A stretch of DNA of 44,718 nt from Rikenella microfusus (GTDB lineage: Bacteria > Bacteroidota > Bacteroidia > Bacteroidales > VadinHA17), in NCBI GenBank assembly GCA_020722575.1, contig DYKN01000021.1:1-44718 (forward strand), given 5' to 3'. The position numbers were made by a program, and so were the translations under genes. Shown here piece by piece: positions 36,037 to 44,718 of the stretch; the first letter of the stretch is position 1; each line of letters begins with the position of its first letter. The notes under the pieces are model-generated. The model was not told the DNA's origin and did not search any database. It was given only the letters and a program-made list of their open reading frames with translations.

Positions 36037-38748
36037 TCAATGGGCTTCTGACCAGTTATTTGCGGCCTTGATTTCTGCGACAATAGGCACTAGAAATTGC
36101 CTCGCTGTCTCCATCTTTTCTTTGACAAATTTCAACATCAATTCCTTCTCGTCTTGAGGGACTTCGAATACAAGTTCGTCATGGATCTGTAGGATCATCC
36201 TCGATTTCAATCCCTGCTTTTTCATCTCTTCAGAGATGTTTATCATGGCGACTTTGATGAGGTCTGCTGCTGTGCCTTGTATGGGAGTGTTGATGGCCAT
36301 CCTGAAAACGGATTCCTGGTCACGTTTCTGCATGTTGGTTATATCCGCAAAATACCGGCGTCTTCCGAAAAGGTTTTCCACAAAATGCTTTTCCGCAATG
36401 TCATTCCTTATCTGTTCAAAATACCGTGTGATCCCTTTGTATCTGGCAAAGTATGCGTCAATATATTCTTTAGCTTGGTCAACTGGAATACCCAACTGCT
36501 GTGAAAGGTTATAAGGTCCCATGCCGTAAACAACTCCGAAGTTTATCACTTTGGCAGTTGCTCTCTGCTCTTTTGTCACTTCGTCATCCTTTCCAAGATT
36601 GTAGATTTCCCTGGCTGTTCGGGAGTGGATGTCTTCATTGTTCTTGAATGCATTGATCAGCACTGGATCTTCTGTGATATGTGCAAGTATTCTGAGTTCA
36701 ATCTGGGAATAGTCGGATGAGATCAGCACATGACCTTTGTCTGCAATGAAAGCATTCCGGATCTGGCGTCCGATATCTTCTTTTGAAGGGATATTCTGTA
36801 GGTTAGGATTCGTGCTTGTAAGTCTTCCTGTAGCTGCGATTGTCTGATTAAAAGATGTGTGTATCCGTTTTGTAACGGGATTGATCAATTCAGGCAAGGC
36901 GTCTGAATAAGTGTTTTTAAGTTTTGAGAGTGTCCTGTATTCCAGAAGAAATTTGGCTATGGGATATTGGGGTGACAGTTCTTCAAGCACTTCGTTGTCT
37001 GTGGATTGGCCTGTTTTTGTTTTTTTAACAGGGGGGAGATTCATCTTGTTGAAAAGTATTTCCTGGAGCTGTTTTGTTGAAGCGATATTGAATTCGCCTC
37101 CTGCCTCCTTGTGGATCAGGATTTCTATCTCGTCAAGCCTTTTCTGGAATGTGGAAGATAGCTTTTTTAGATAGGTCTCGTCGATTTTTACCCCGTTTTG
37201 TTCCATCTCTGCAAGCACGCTGATGAGAGGGATATCAATGGCATGGAGAAGGGAATCCAGCTTCATCTCCTTCAGTTTTGGTTCGAAAAGTTTATAGAGC
37301 CTGAAGGTGATGTCTGCATCCTCACAGGAATAAGTACCGAGCTTGTCTACAGGGATGTCGGACATGGTCAGTTTTTTCTTGCCTTTTCCCATTAGGTCTT
37401 CAAGTTTTATTTTTGTATATCCCAGATAGATTTCTGCCAGGTCATCAAGGTTGTGTGGTGTGGCGGGGTCGATGAGGAATGATGCTACCATCGTATCAAA
37501 ATGAATGCCTTTTGTATGGATTCCTTCCTGCTGCAGGAATATGACATCGAACTTGATGTTCTGTCCAACCTTTTTTATGGCAGGATTTTCATAGATTGTT
37601 TTCAGTTTGCTGAAGGCATACGCAGAGTCAATCCCTTCACGTTTGAAAATGGAGTCACCATCAAAAGTGAGAGCGATATAATATCCTTCGCCTTCTTTCC
37701 AGGAGAAGGAGAGACCCTGTATCTTTTCCACAGGAAATTGGAACCCTGTAGTCTCCGAATCCATGGCAAAGCATTCCTGTTTTTCAAGTTCCACAAGGAA
37801 GGCATCGAAATCTTCCTGCTTTGTAATGACAGTATAGGTTCCACGTTCTGAGGCTGTTTCAACAAACTCCAGATCCTTGAACAGGGCTTTTACGGAGTGC
37901 CTTTCAAAGATTTCTGTTAGAACTTCGCGGTTTGGTGTTCGAGGAGTCATCTCTTCCCACGTAAAGGTGAGGGGAACGTCTTTTCGTATGGTAGCAAGTT
38001 CGTAGCTTTTGAAAGCCTCTTCCTGGCATTCGATCAGTTTCTTGCGTACACTTTCGGATTTCACTTCATGGATCCTGTCGTAAAGCCCTTTTACAGTGCC
38101 GAACTGTTCCAAAAGGGACATCGCTGTTTTGGGACCGATTCCTCTCACGCCAGGAATGTTGTCAGACGCGTCTCCTGCGAGAGCCAGATAATCAATGATC
38201 TTTTCAGGAATGACTTCGAACTGTTCCGCTGAGTTCTCTTTTGTGATGAGAGTGAATTCTTCTTCCCCTTTCTTTGCCGCACCAATGTTAGGAAGAAGCA
38301 TGGACACGTGGTCAGTCAACAGTTGGGAAAGATCCTTGTCGCGTGAAATAATGAATATGTCGTAGCCTTCAGTTTCCGCCTTGACAGCCATGGTCCCGAT
38401 GATGTCATCAGCTTCAAAACCTTGCACTTCCATCTGTCTGATGCCCAATGCTTGCACGATGTTCTTGATCTCAGGGATCTGTGCCCTGAGGTCGTCAGGC
38501 ATCTTTTTTCTCTGGGCTTTGTACTCTTCAAACATTTCATGCCTGAATGTCTTTCCCGAACTGTCGAATGTTACAAGTAAGTGGTCGGGATTGAATGTCT
38601 TCATGAGTTTGACCAACATGCGCGTGAAACCGAAAATCGCGCTTGTGTTTTCTCCTTTTGCATTAACGAGAGGCCTGGAGATGAAAGCATAATAGGCACG
38701 GTAAATGAGTGCATGCCCGTCAATCACATATAGTTTTTTTCTTGCCAT
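36037..38748 (-). CDS. polA: DNA polymerase I
   Basis: The 903-aa polymerase has three domains. The 5'-3' exonuclease/flap nuclease spans about residues 1-300 (DGHALIYRAYYAF, GFEADDIIGT, SRDKDLSQLL, GDASDNIPGVRGIGPKTA). The 3'-5' proofreading exonuclease spans about 315-510, with all acidic residues kept: DSETTG, GQNIKFD and YSCEDAD. The polymerase domain follows to the end, with motif A DYSQIELRILAH, motif B KVINFGVVYGMGPYNLS and motif C IHDELVFE. Proofreading is therefore predicted to be active, unlike in many polA lineages. AGGAG lies seven bases before the ATG; birA ends 11 bases upstream. Confidence 0.97.
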   Translation of the reverse strand: MARKKLYVIDGHALIYRAYYAFISRPLVNAKGENTSAIFGFTRMLVKLMKTFNPDHLLVTFDSSGKTFRHEMFEEYKAQRKKMPDDLRAQIPEIKNIVQALGIRQMEVQGFEADDIIGTMAVKAETEGYDIFIISRDKDLSQLLTDHVSMLLPNIGAAKKGEEEFTLITKENSAEQFEVIPEKIIDYLALAGDASDNIPGVRGIGPKTAMSLLEQFGTVKGLYDRIHEVKSESVRKKLIECQEEAFKSYELATIRKDVPLTFTWEEMTPRTPNREVLTEIFERHSVKALFKDLEFVETASERGTYTVITKQEDFDAFLVELEKQECFAMDSETTGFQFPVEKIQGLSFSWKEGEGYYIALTFDGDSIFKREGIDSAYAFSKLKTIYENPAIKKVGQNIKFDVIFLQQEGIHTKGIHFDTMVASFLIDPATPHNLDDLAEIYLGYTKIKLEDLMGKGKKKLTMSDIPVDKLGTYSCEDADITFRLYKLFEPKLKEMKLDSLLHAIDIPLISVLAEMEQNGVKIDETYLKKLSSTFQKRLDEIEILIHKEAGGEFNIASTKQLQEILFNKMNLPPVKKTKTGQSTDNEVLEELSPQYPIAKFLLEYRTLSKLKNTYSDALPELINPVTKRIHTSFNQTIAATGRLTSTNPNLQNIPSKEDIGRQIRNAFIADKGHVLISSDYSQIELRILAHITEDPVLINAFKNNEDIHSRTAREIYNLGKDDEVTKEQRATAKVINFGVVYGMGPYNLSQQLGIPVDQAKEYIDAYFARYKGITRYFEQIRNDIAEKHFVENLFGRRRYFADITNMQKRDQESVFRMAINTPIQGTAADLIKVAMINISEEMKKQGLKSRMILQIHDELVFEVPQDEKELMLKFVKEKMETARQFLVPIVAEIKAANNWSEAH

Positions 38749-38759
38749 TTGGTTTCTCC

Positions 38760-39533
38760 TTAGAATGATTCCACTGTTGGGAAGGTCATTTTTTCTCCTT
38801 CAGTGGTCGTAAACAGGAGAAGTCCATGTGAATCCACGCCTGATACGATACCTTTGTATGTTTTGCCGTTTGCCATGATTTCACGTTCGTTTTTAGGGAG
38901 GAGTAATGCTTTTTTCCATTTGTTGAAGATTTGCATCTTGTCATTCAGCAGACGAGCGTGGTTTTTTGAAAAATGTCTGAATACTTCTATGATCATTTGT
39001 TCTCTTGGGATGGATTTTTTTCTGATTTCGGACAGGGAAGTCGCTGTGCTACTGATTTCTTTTATTTGGCTGGTATCAAGATTGATGTTCAGTCCGATTC
39101 CTATGATAATGTGCTCTCCTGCTGTTTCTACAAGTATGCCCGAAACTTTCTTGCCGTGTATCATGACGTCGTTGGGCCATTTTATACGTGAAGAAATGTC
39201 CAGTCTTGTTCTTAAGGCATCCTTAATGGAAAGAGCTGCTACCATGGTCATGAGCAGGGAATCCTGCAAGGGTAAGTCATTTTTCATGGCAAGCGATGCA
39301 TACATGTTGACAAAACCTGGGGAATGCCACTTCCGACCTCGTCTCCCTTTGCCAGATGTCTGTCTGTCTGTTAAAAACAGGGACGGCAATTTGATTCCTT
39401 TCTTTGTCACGTATTCTGACGCCCAGTCATTCGTAGAACCGACACTCTTCCTGTAATAAACATTGTGTATGAATTCTAATGTTGACAATCCAGCACTTAT
39501 CTCTTTTATATCCAGAGCTTTTTCTTTTTTCAC
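38760..39533 (-). CDS. birA: Biotin--[acetyl-CoA-carboxylase] ligase (no DNA-binding domain)
   Basis: The 257-aa enzyme activates biotin with ATP and attaches it to the carrier lysine of biotin-dependent carboxylases. Motifs: SVGSTNDWASEY, DRQTSGKGRRGRKWHSP (biotinyl-AMP loop), KWPNDVMIHGKKVSGILVE (lysine of the active site) and IGIGLNIN, then a small C-terminal SH3-like domain (GKTYKGIVSGVDSHGLLL). There is no N-terminal helix-turn-helix, so it is a group I enzyme and not a repressor. The start is uncertain: GTG 39533 has AAGG only two bases away, and TTG at codon 16 is an alternative. It lies four bases after the TPR gene. Confidence 0.93.
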   Translation of the reverse strand: MKKEKALDIKEISAGLSTLEFIHNVYYRKSVGSTNDWASEYVTKKGIKLPSLFLTDRQTSGKGRRGRKWHSPGFVNMYASLAMKNDLPLQDSLLMTMVAALSIKDALRTRLDISSRIKWPNDVMIHGKKVSGILVETAGEHIIIGIGLNINLDTSQIKEISSTATSLSEIRKKSIPREQMIIEVFRHFSKNHARLLNDKMQIFNKWKKALLLPKNEREIMANGKTYKGIVSGVDSHGLLLFTTTEGEKMTFPTVESF

Positions 39534-39537
39534 GACC

Positions 39538-40464
39538 TTATCGGGATTTTAACTGTTCTTTGATGTTCTTAATCTGTTTCTTGATCTCGTTTTTTTGTGG
39601 ATCTTTCGGGTTGTATTTCAGATGTTCTGTATAATAGAAGAGGGCTTTCTCCAGGTCTCCAATGAACTGTTCATAGACACCACCAAGAGAAAGGAAAAGC
39701 TCTTTGTTCTCTTTGGGATCCAGAAGGACTGCGCGTTCCCAATATTTTACCGTGTTCGTATATTGTTTCATGTAGAAATATACAGCTCCTATGTTGTTAT
39801 AGACAGTGTCATAAGTGGGATCAACCTCTATGGCCTTCTTATAAAATTCAAGTGCAAGGGGAAGGTCGTTCATATAGAACGCTTTTTGTCCTTGGTTTTT
39901 CAGTTCACGGGCCTTGATCGCTTTAGGGTTCTCATCCAAGGAATCTATGTAGGTCTGGGCATCTGCGATATTCTTGATTTTTTCTTCAAAAGATGCGACT
40001 TTCACATTTGCGTAATATTGTCTGAATGTCTCCCAGTATTCTGCGGCTGTCTGGAACAGACCTATCGCTTTTTTCCTGTTTTTTTGGAGCACGGATTGTC
40101 CAAGAGTGTAGTAGATGACTCCGATATTGTAGAGCGATTCTGCAAAATAAGGATCATTAGGCTGGGGATTCCTTATGGTGCGTTTGAATGTCTTTACAGC
40201 AAGCATGGATTTCCCTTTTTCAGCGTAGTTGACTCCTCGTTCAAAAAAGTATTTTGTATCTGCGTGGAAGGAATCCTTTATGTGATAATTGAAGGAATCA
40301 ACTATAAGATTTCTTGTTGGAGGAAAAATCAGTATGACAGCGAGCAGGATGGTTCCCATGATTGCATAATCTATGGGTTTGAAGGCCTTGATTTTCTGTT
40401 GTAAGACTTCGATATGTGGTTGGACTGCTGTTTTAAGCTTCTGTATCATTTCGTTTATTGACAT
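39538..40464 (-). CDS. Membrane-anchored TPR protein, first gene of birA-polA-coaE operon
   Basis: I choose ATG 40464 (308 aa), which has GGAGG at five bases; an upstream TTG at 40497 lies inside the promoter -10. A cytoplasmic stretch of ~30 residues precedes one transmembrane helix (about 32-47, DYAIMGTILLAVILIF). TPR units follow: TKYFFERGVNYAEKGKSMLA, AESLYNIGVIYYTLG, then a cluster near the C terminus (GQKAFYMNDLPLALEFYKKA, YNNIGAVYFYMKQYTNTVKY, LFLSLGGVYEQFIGDLEKAL). The TPRs are probably periplasmic. No enzymatic motif; the role is unknown, and co-transcription with polA is not informative about function. Confidence 0.85.
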   Translation of the reverse strand: MSINEMIQKLKTAVQPHIEVLQQKIKAFKPIDYAIMGTILLAVILIFPPTRNLIVDSFNYHIKDSFHADTKYFFERGVNYAEKGKSMLAVKTFKRTIRNPQPNDPYFAESLYNIGVIYYTLGQSVLQKNRKKAIGLFQTAAEYWETFRQYYANVKVASFEEKIKNIADAQTYIDSLDENPKAIKARELKNQGQKAFYMNDLPLALEFYKKAIEVDPTYDTVYNNIGAVYFYMKQYTNTVKYWERAVLLDPKENKELFLSLGGVYEQFIGDLEKALFYYTEHLKYNPKDPQKNEIKKQIKNIKEQLKSR

Positions 40465-40496
40465 TTGCTCCTCCGTAACTTGTTGGTCTGTATTCA

Positions 40497-40525
40497 AATG
40501 TAATGTTTTGTTGTGTCAAAGTCAA
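40497..40525 (-). promoter_or_regulatory. Predicted promoter of TPR-birA-polA-coaE operon
   Basis: Minus strand: TTGACT (40525-40520), 17-base spacer, TACATT (40502-40497), giving a leader of about 26 bases before ATG 40464. Confidence 0.65.
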
Positions 40526-40558
40526 TTTTGTAGGATACGAGGGAGCATTCAGCATTAT

Positions 40559-40587
40559 TTGACAATTTCGCGGTTTTCTTCTATATT
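40559..40587 (+). promoter_or_regulatory. Predicted promoter of thiD2-thiC (near-leaderless)
   Basis: TTGACA (40559-40564), 17-base spacer, TATATT (40582-40587), nearly identical to the tRNA promoter. Only 12 bases separate the -10 from ATG 40600, so the leader should be about six bases. That leaves no room for a TPP riboswitch. Confidence 0.75.
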
Positions 40588-40599
40588 ATCAGACTGATT

Positions 40600-41034
40600 A
40601 TGGATGAAAAGAACTTATATAGGATAATGGATGCGAACCTCAACAGGATTACAGAAGGTCTTCGCGTCATTGAGGAAACTGTGCGATTTCTCTTTTCAGA
40701 CCTGGAACTAACTGAGGCCGTTAAAAAAATCCGTCATTCTGTAGCTGAAGCTGTCAAGGATAAGGAATTATATCGAAATTTGTTGGCATCCCGTGATTCC
40801 CAAACGGATGTAGGCGCTAGTGAGAAGTTTGATGCGAAGAATGTTGAACGTCAGGGGCTTGGTGATTTGATGAGGGCCAATTTCCAACGTGCGAAGGAAT
40901 CCGCTCGCACCCTGGAAGAGTTTTCAAAATTACCAGGATTGGATCTTGAAAAATTCAAACCTGTCAGGTTTGGATTGTATGAATTGGAAAAGAGAATCAT
41001 GTTGAAATATTTTTCTGTTGAGGAGAAGAAGTAA
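40600..41034 (+). CDS. ThiD2-like domain protein (alternative HMP-P kinase)
   Basis: The 144-aa protein consists of the helical domain otherwise found fused to the N terminus of some ThiE proteins: LYRIMDANLNRITEGLRVIE, VRFLFSDLELTEAVKKIRH, SRDSQTDVGA and MRANFQRAKESARTLEEFSK. This family (ThiD2) has been proposed to phosphorylate hydroxymethylpyrimidine phosphate in organisms lacking ThiD. The stop overlaps the thiC start (TAATG), so the two are coupled and supply the pyrimidine half of thiamine. No ribosome site precedes ATG 40600; the later ATG at 40630 has AGGA too close, and the domain begins before it. No ThiE or ThiG is in the window. Confidence 0.8.
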   Translation: MDEKNLYRIMDANLNRITEGLRVIEETVRFLFSDLELTEAVKKIRHSVAEAVKDKELYRNLLASRDSQTDVGASEKFDAKNVERQGLGDLMRANFQRAKESARTLEEFSKLPGLDLEKFKPVRFGLYELEKRIMLKYFSVEEKK

Positions 41035-42314
41035 TGACTACCCAGATGATTCAGGCAAGGTCAGGAAACATTTCTGAAGAGATGAAGGCTGCGGCTTCCC
41101 ACGATAATGTTCCTGTGGAACTTATTTATGATGGGTTGCGTAAGGGTACGATTGTACTTCCTAAGAATAATAACAGGAAATATTCCGGGGTGCGTGCTAT
41201 TGGAAGTGGATTGCATACTAAAGTCAATGTCAATATCGGAAGCTCTCCTGATCGTTCTAACATGGGGGAGGAACTGGAGAAACTTCGAATTGCAGAACGA
41301 TACGGCGCCGACTCCATCATGGATCTTTCTATTGGTGCAGCGAGTAACGTGATACGTCGCGAGTTGCTGAAAAATTGTAATGTTGTTTTTGGGACAGTTC
41401 CCCTTTACCAGGTCTGTTTCAACCTTTCAAAAGAGAGAAGGGATTTTACAGATCTCAAGCCTGATGATTTTCTGAAGGTTATCAGGCAACAAGCGGAAGA
41501 GGGCGTGGATTTCATGACGATCCATGCGGGGCTTACAAAAAAAGCGATTGAATTGTTGTTCAAGGAAAAGAGACTTTTGAATATTGTCAGCCGCGGTGGT
41601 TCATTTCTTACTTCGTGGATGGCGCATAATAAGAAAGAGAATCCCATGTTGGAACATTTTGATGAAATTTTGGAAATATGCAAACAGCATGATGTAACGA
41701 TTAGTCTTGGTGATGGGCTCAGGCCAGGTGCCACTGCTGATGCTACGGATCATGCGCAGATCATGGAACTTATTGAACTGGGAGCTTTGGTTGACAGGTG
41801 CAGGGACAAGGGTGTGCAAGTGATGGTGGAAGGGCCTGGGCATGTTCCCCTTAATCAGATTGAGGCGAATATGAGGCTTCAGAAAAAACTTTGCCATGAA
41901 GCCCCTTTCTATGTGTTAGGCCCTTTAACAATAGATTTTGCGCCTGGTTACGATCATATCACAAGTGCGATAGGTGGAGCTCTGGCTGCCATGCATGGAG
42001 CGGATTTTCTCTGTTATGTGACACCCGCTGAACATCTCAGGTTGCCTGATCTGGATGACGTTCGTCAGGGTGTGATTGCATCAAAGATAGCTGCATATTC
42101 TGCTGATCTTGCAAAAGGATTCAAGGATATCAAGCAGCGTACTGATGATATGTCTATTGCGCGCAGGAAATTGGATTGGGAGAAGCAGGCAGAGCTTTCT
42201 GTAGATCCGGACATTGTTATGGAAAAGAGGGCAGAGGTTAAGTTGAATGATGAGGAAACATGCTCGATGTGCGGTGAATTTTGTGCTATAAAGAAGATAA
42301 ATGCGATAAAATAA
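41034..42314 (+). CDS. thiC: Phosphomethylpyrimidine synthase ThiC
   Basis: The 426-aa radical-SAM enzyme converts aminoimidazole ribotide to HMP-P in thiamine synthesis. It is the short form without the N-terminal extension of the E. coli enzyme. Conserved blocks: VNVNIGSSPD, ADSIMDLSIG, VGTVPLYQ-like FGTVPLYQ, DFMTIHAGL, SRGGSFLTSWM, SLGDGLRPGATADATDHAQ, MVEGPGHVPLNQIEAN and LGPLTIDFAPGYDHITSAIGG. The C-terminal cluster motif is CSMCGEFC (C410, C413, C417), spaced CX2CX3C, one residue shorter than the CX2CX4C of the E. coli type. GAGGAG precedes the ATG inside the end of the upstream gene. The homologous benzimidazole synthases (BzaF type) look similar, but the ThiD2 partner supports thiamine. 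Confidence 0.95.
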   Translation: MTTQMIQARSGNISEEMKAAASHDNVPVELIYDGLRKGTIVLPKNNNRKYSGVRAIGSGLHTKVNVNIGSSPDRSNMGEELEKLRIAERYGADSIMDLSIGAASNVIRRELLKNCNVVFGTVPLYQVCFNLSKERRDFTDLKPDDFLKVIRQQAEEGVDFMTIHAGLTKKAIELLFKEKRLLNIVSRGGSFLTSWMAHNKKENPMLEHFDEILEICKQHDVTISLGDGLRPGATADATDHAQIMELIELGALVDRCRDKGVQVMVEGPGHVPLNQIEANMRLQKKLCHEAPFYVLGPLTIDFAPGYDHITSAIGGALAAMHGADFLCYVTPAEHLRLPDLDDVRQGVIASKIAAYSADLAKGFKDIKQRTDDMSIARRKLDWEKQAELSVDPDIVMEKRAEVKLNDEETCSMCGEFCAIKKINAIK

Positions 42315-42432
42315 TGCTTAGTGTTAATTATGATAGGTCAAATAAGAAAAAAAATAGATATTTATTGTTTTATATAATATAATATAATTAAACAGATCGA
42401 TTATTGATATTTGATATTTAATGGGAGTTTGT
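42315..42432. other. AT-rich intergenic region before secreted protein
   Basis: Low-complexity TATAATATAATATAAT around 42372-42388 offers several possible -10 boxes but no clear -35. No terminator hairpin is seen after thiC. Ribosome site GGGAG (42423-42427) serves the next gene. Confidence 0.4.
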
Positions 42433-44718
42433 ATGAACGTTTTAAAAAAAGCAGGTTTTCATTTTTAGTGGCTTGATCTTTTTAGGATTAGTGCCAATAT
42501 CTCTTCAGGCTTCCTATTATTTTTATGAGCCGTTCACAAATTATGCTGGAGTTGTGAACCGTTGGCAACCTAATTTTCCTTATGGACAGAGCGGTGTCTT
42601 CATCCCTACACCAGCGGAAAGAACAACAAAGTTTGTTGTAATCAACAATCAAGCATGTTTTACTGGTGCTGTACAATCCCATAATGAATGGGGAAATAAT
42701 GATTGGTATGGTACTTATTGGACAGGAAATACAGCTAGACTGACCAATGCAAATGGAATAAGAAAATTTTCTGCTTCAGAAACACAACCTTTTGGTTATC
42801 AAGTATATAGGACTTGGGCTAGGCTTGATGCACATCAGGAAAGCGTTTATCCTGAAAACACAGGTTGTGCTAATGGAGGAATGATTTGGTTGATCCAGGA
42901 TGATGATACGGTTTCAGGCACTGTTGAATTTCAGTCTTTCCAGAATGTGGCTGGTTTGTTCGAACGCTATAGGAGTGATGTGAATACAAATGCTGTTTTG
43001 GGTGGATTTAGAAGTCAATGGGGATCTTTTGTTCTTGCTGAAAACAGGTTTAATCTTTTGAACGTGAATTTCTCTGGCGGGTCAGTTGATTTGGTCAATA
43101 ATATTGATAGAGGGTTGGAATGGAATTATGAAGATCTGTGGGGATTGGGGACTTCTGGTGGCGGAGGCGTGGCCAATACGAGGATTTCAAATACGAATAT
43201 TCTAGGTCTTAAAATTACTCATGACGGTTCAGTAGTTTGTTTCTATATCAATCCGAATCCTTTTGATCGCGCAGGCAATCCATATCCAAATGAATATATC
43301 CTTATGGGCCAGGAGAATGTCTCTTGGAATGATAATTTGAGGATAATGATGGGGCATGAATCTCATAACTATTATACTGAGAAAGAGGATGTCCGTTATG
43401 ATGATTTGCTTGTGAGGTCTGTTGCTGATACGCTGACGAGTGAGATTTTCCCAGCAGAGATCAAGGTGGGAAGCAAGATTGATTTTAGTTATTTTTTGAA
43501 ACCTGTCTTTTCTTCAAAAGATTCAGGTATAGGTGAAATCAGGATAAGAAAACCATCCACCTATCTTTCTGCATGGAGTAATATCAGGGTGTATACGGAG
43601 TGGGGGGATGGGGTCAATGATGGAAATCTTAACCAATTGGTCTCTACAAATGGTAATCCCCAGGGTGTATCTCGGGTATGGATTACAACAAACGGCAACG
43701 AGATATTCATACGGTTCTGCCAGTTGTCGGATTCAATCCATGCTGTCATAAGGTCAAATACCCAGAACCCTCAGATAGAAGTCCGTTTCAGCCTTACGGC
43801 ACCACTGCTTCCATCTGTCACTGGAGATGCTTTCACAGCTTTTGTGAATTGCAAGAAATATTTCAATACACAGTATTCTACAAATTCTACAACTGCGGAT
43901 ATGAAAGCCGTTGACGGCAATGCTGCAGATATTTGTTATTCGGATATTTCAATTGTTCCGGATACTGACACTGCTGTTGTAAAAGGATTTACAGATCCAG
44001 CTGCTTATGCATCAATCACTCCCAACAAGATGTATCAGGACACGTATGGCTTTGAAGTCAACTATTTCATCGCCACTTCTCCCACTAACAGTGGACCTGC
44101 GATTGTAGAGGCAATAATCAATATACCGCAAGGTTTTACAGTGTCTAATGTGTCGTCTTTGCATATCCAGAATGCCACTAATATCAAGATAGGTCTTGTC
44201 AATGGAACAAACAGGATCAGACTCCTTTATATTAATGAAGGAAAATCAGTCCCAGGCCAGGCTGGTATAGATTTTGTCCGTTTCAAACTGACAACGACTC
44301 CGACGAACGGGGATTATACTTGGACTTCACTTGTGAAAAGTGATGTGGACGGAACTTTAGTTACTTTCACATCAACGAACAGTTCATATAAGAGTCAGGT
44401 TATCCAGGTCATTCCACCGCCACCTGTAGCATCAGCCTACGAGACAACCCTGGACAACAAAGTCTATACCACGCTTTCTTCGAATCGGTATAATTATTAT
44501 ATTGTCAATACTGCAGAGCGTCCCATCAATAAGATCAAGAGAGCTAAAATCGAACTGCCAGGGATTTTTTATGACGTAACTAATGTTATCAGCCAGATTG
44601 TACCTGTTTCTAGTATCAAGGTCTCAAATAATTTCATAATTGTGGATTATTCCCTGACGGGTACAAATATATCTCCTTTTAATAAATATGACCTCATTTC
44701 CTTTACTGCATGGGACAT
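42433..44718 (+). CDS. Large secreted surface protein, apparent frameshift in signal peptide, 3' end off window
   Basis: ATG 42433 has GGGAG at five bases but its frame stops after 11 codons (TAG). Shifting by one base in the seven-A run 42444-42450 joins it to a frame open from 42446 to the window end (757 codons). With six A's the N terminus reads MNVLKKQVFIFSGLIFLGLV then PISLQA, an ideal signal peptide. The mature part begins SYYFYEPFTNYAGVV. The first ~330 residues are beta-rich and lectin/LamG-like in feel (GLKITHDGSVVCFYI, LRIMMGHESHNYY, RYDDLLVRSV). At least two Ig-like or cohesin-like units follow (FEVNYFIA...IPQGFTVSNV, then RAKIELPGIFYDVTNVI). Thr-Asn and Ser-Asn pairs recall the giants. 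Not recognised further. Either phase-variable, a recent pseudogene, or a base-call error. Confidence 0.7.

Noticed and set aside
38803..40404. Long plus-strand frames (217 and 269 codons) opposite birA and the TPR gene
   Set aside because: Antisense shadows: the minus-strand proteins have full family motifs and an ordered operon.
40465..40497. TTG 40497 start of the TPR protein
   Set aside because: It lies within the predicted -10 box, so it would not be on the mRNA; ATG 40464 has GGAGG.
40465..40599. TPP riboswitch before thiD2-thiC
   Set aside because: The promoter leaves only about six leader bases and no THI-box pattern is present.

Overview
The window looks like part of a spirochaete chromosome. 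The best marker is a complete FlaB-type periplasmic flagellin (34332-35204, minus), which carries the FlaB signature around '[12 protein letters not shown]'. The flanks hold ordinary bacterial housekeeping genes (cca, coaE, polA, birA, thiD2-like and thiC, tRNA-Gly) at moderate GC, about 40% on lines counted by eye. Several recognisable promoters share one layout, TTGxxx, exactly 17 bases, TAtxxT.

Positions ~852-30195 stand out as an AT-rich block (about 30% GC on counted lines). It is bracketed by a direct repeat: 537-851 and 30209-30523, both holding the 5' end and upstream region of a membrane-protein gene. The left copy is an intact gene that runs off the window (complement <1-748). The right copy is truncated and has an in-frame 177-base deletion. 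The simplest reading is an acquired island at or beside this gene. It carries (i) a plus-strand pair, a TPR/transmembrane protein and a REC-HATPase protein (1160-3048), and (ii) a tight minus-strand operon of about 27 kb (30120 to 3239): a 139-aa unknown protein, an 873-aa PorV/UPF0164-like barrel with four FlgD-type Ig modules and an OmpA domain, and two giant exported proteins of 3786 and 4153 aa. Each giant has a signal peptide, an N-terminal beta-propeller-like region, 22-23 tandem Ig-like modules that alternate between two types, a carboxypeptidase-regulatory-like domain, and a C-terminal FlgD-Ig tail resembling a type IX secretion sorting domain. Together these suggest a dedicated surface-fibre or adhesin system with its own outer-membrane shuttle/anchor. 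This is the most interesting content of the window.

Right of the island: a small exported protein (30560-30901, minus); a 55-aa membrane peptide and a polysaccharide deacetylase (31039-31957); tRNA-Gly(TCC); a TPR lipoprotein (32117-32860); cca (minus); flaB with its own terminator; and a minus operon TPR protein - birA - polA - coaE (40464 to 35447). Divergent from that operon, thiD2-like and thiC (40600-42314) form a thiamine pyrimidine pair. The window ends in a large secreted protein (42433 to >44718) whose signal peptide is out of frame because of a 7-A run. Two promoters (cca, thiD2) lie so close to the start codon that their mRNAs should be leaderless or nearly so.

Limits: all domain calls are by eye from sequence patterns; no database search was run. 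No type IX translocon genes (PorK/L/M/N, SprA) are visible here, so the secretion route of the giants is inferred.
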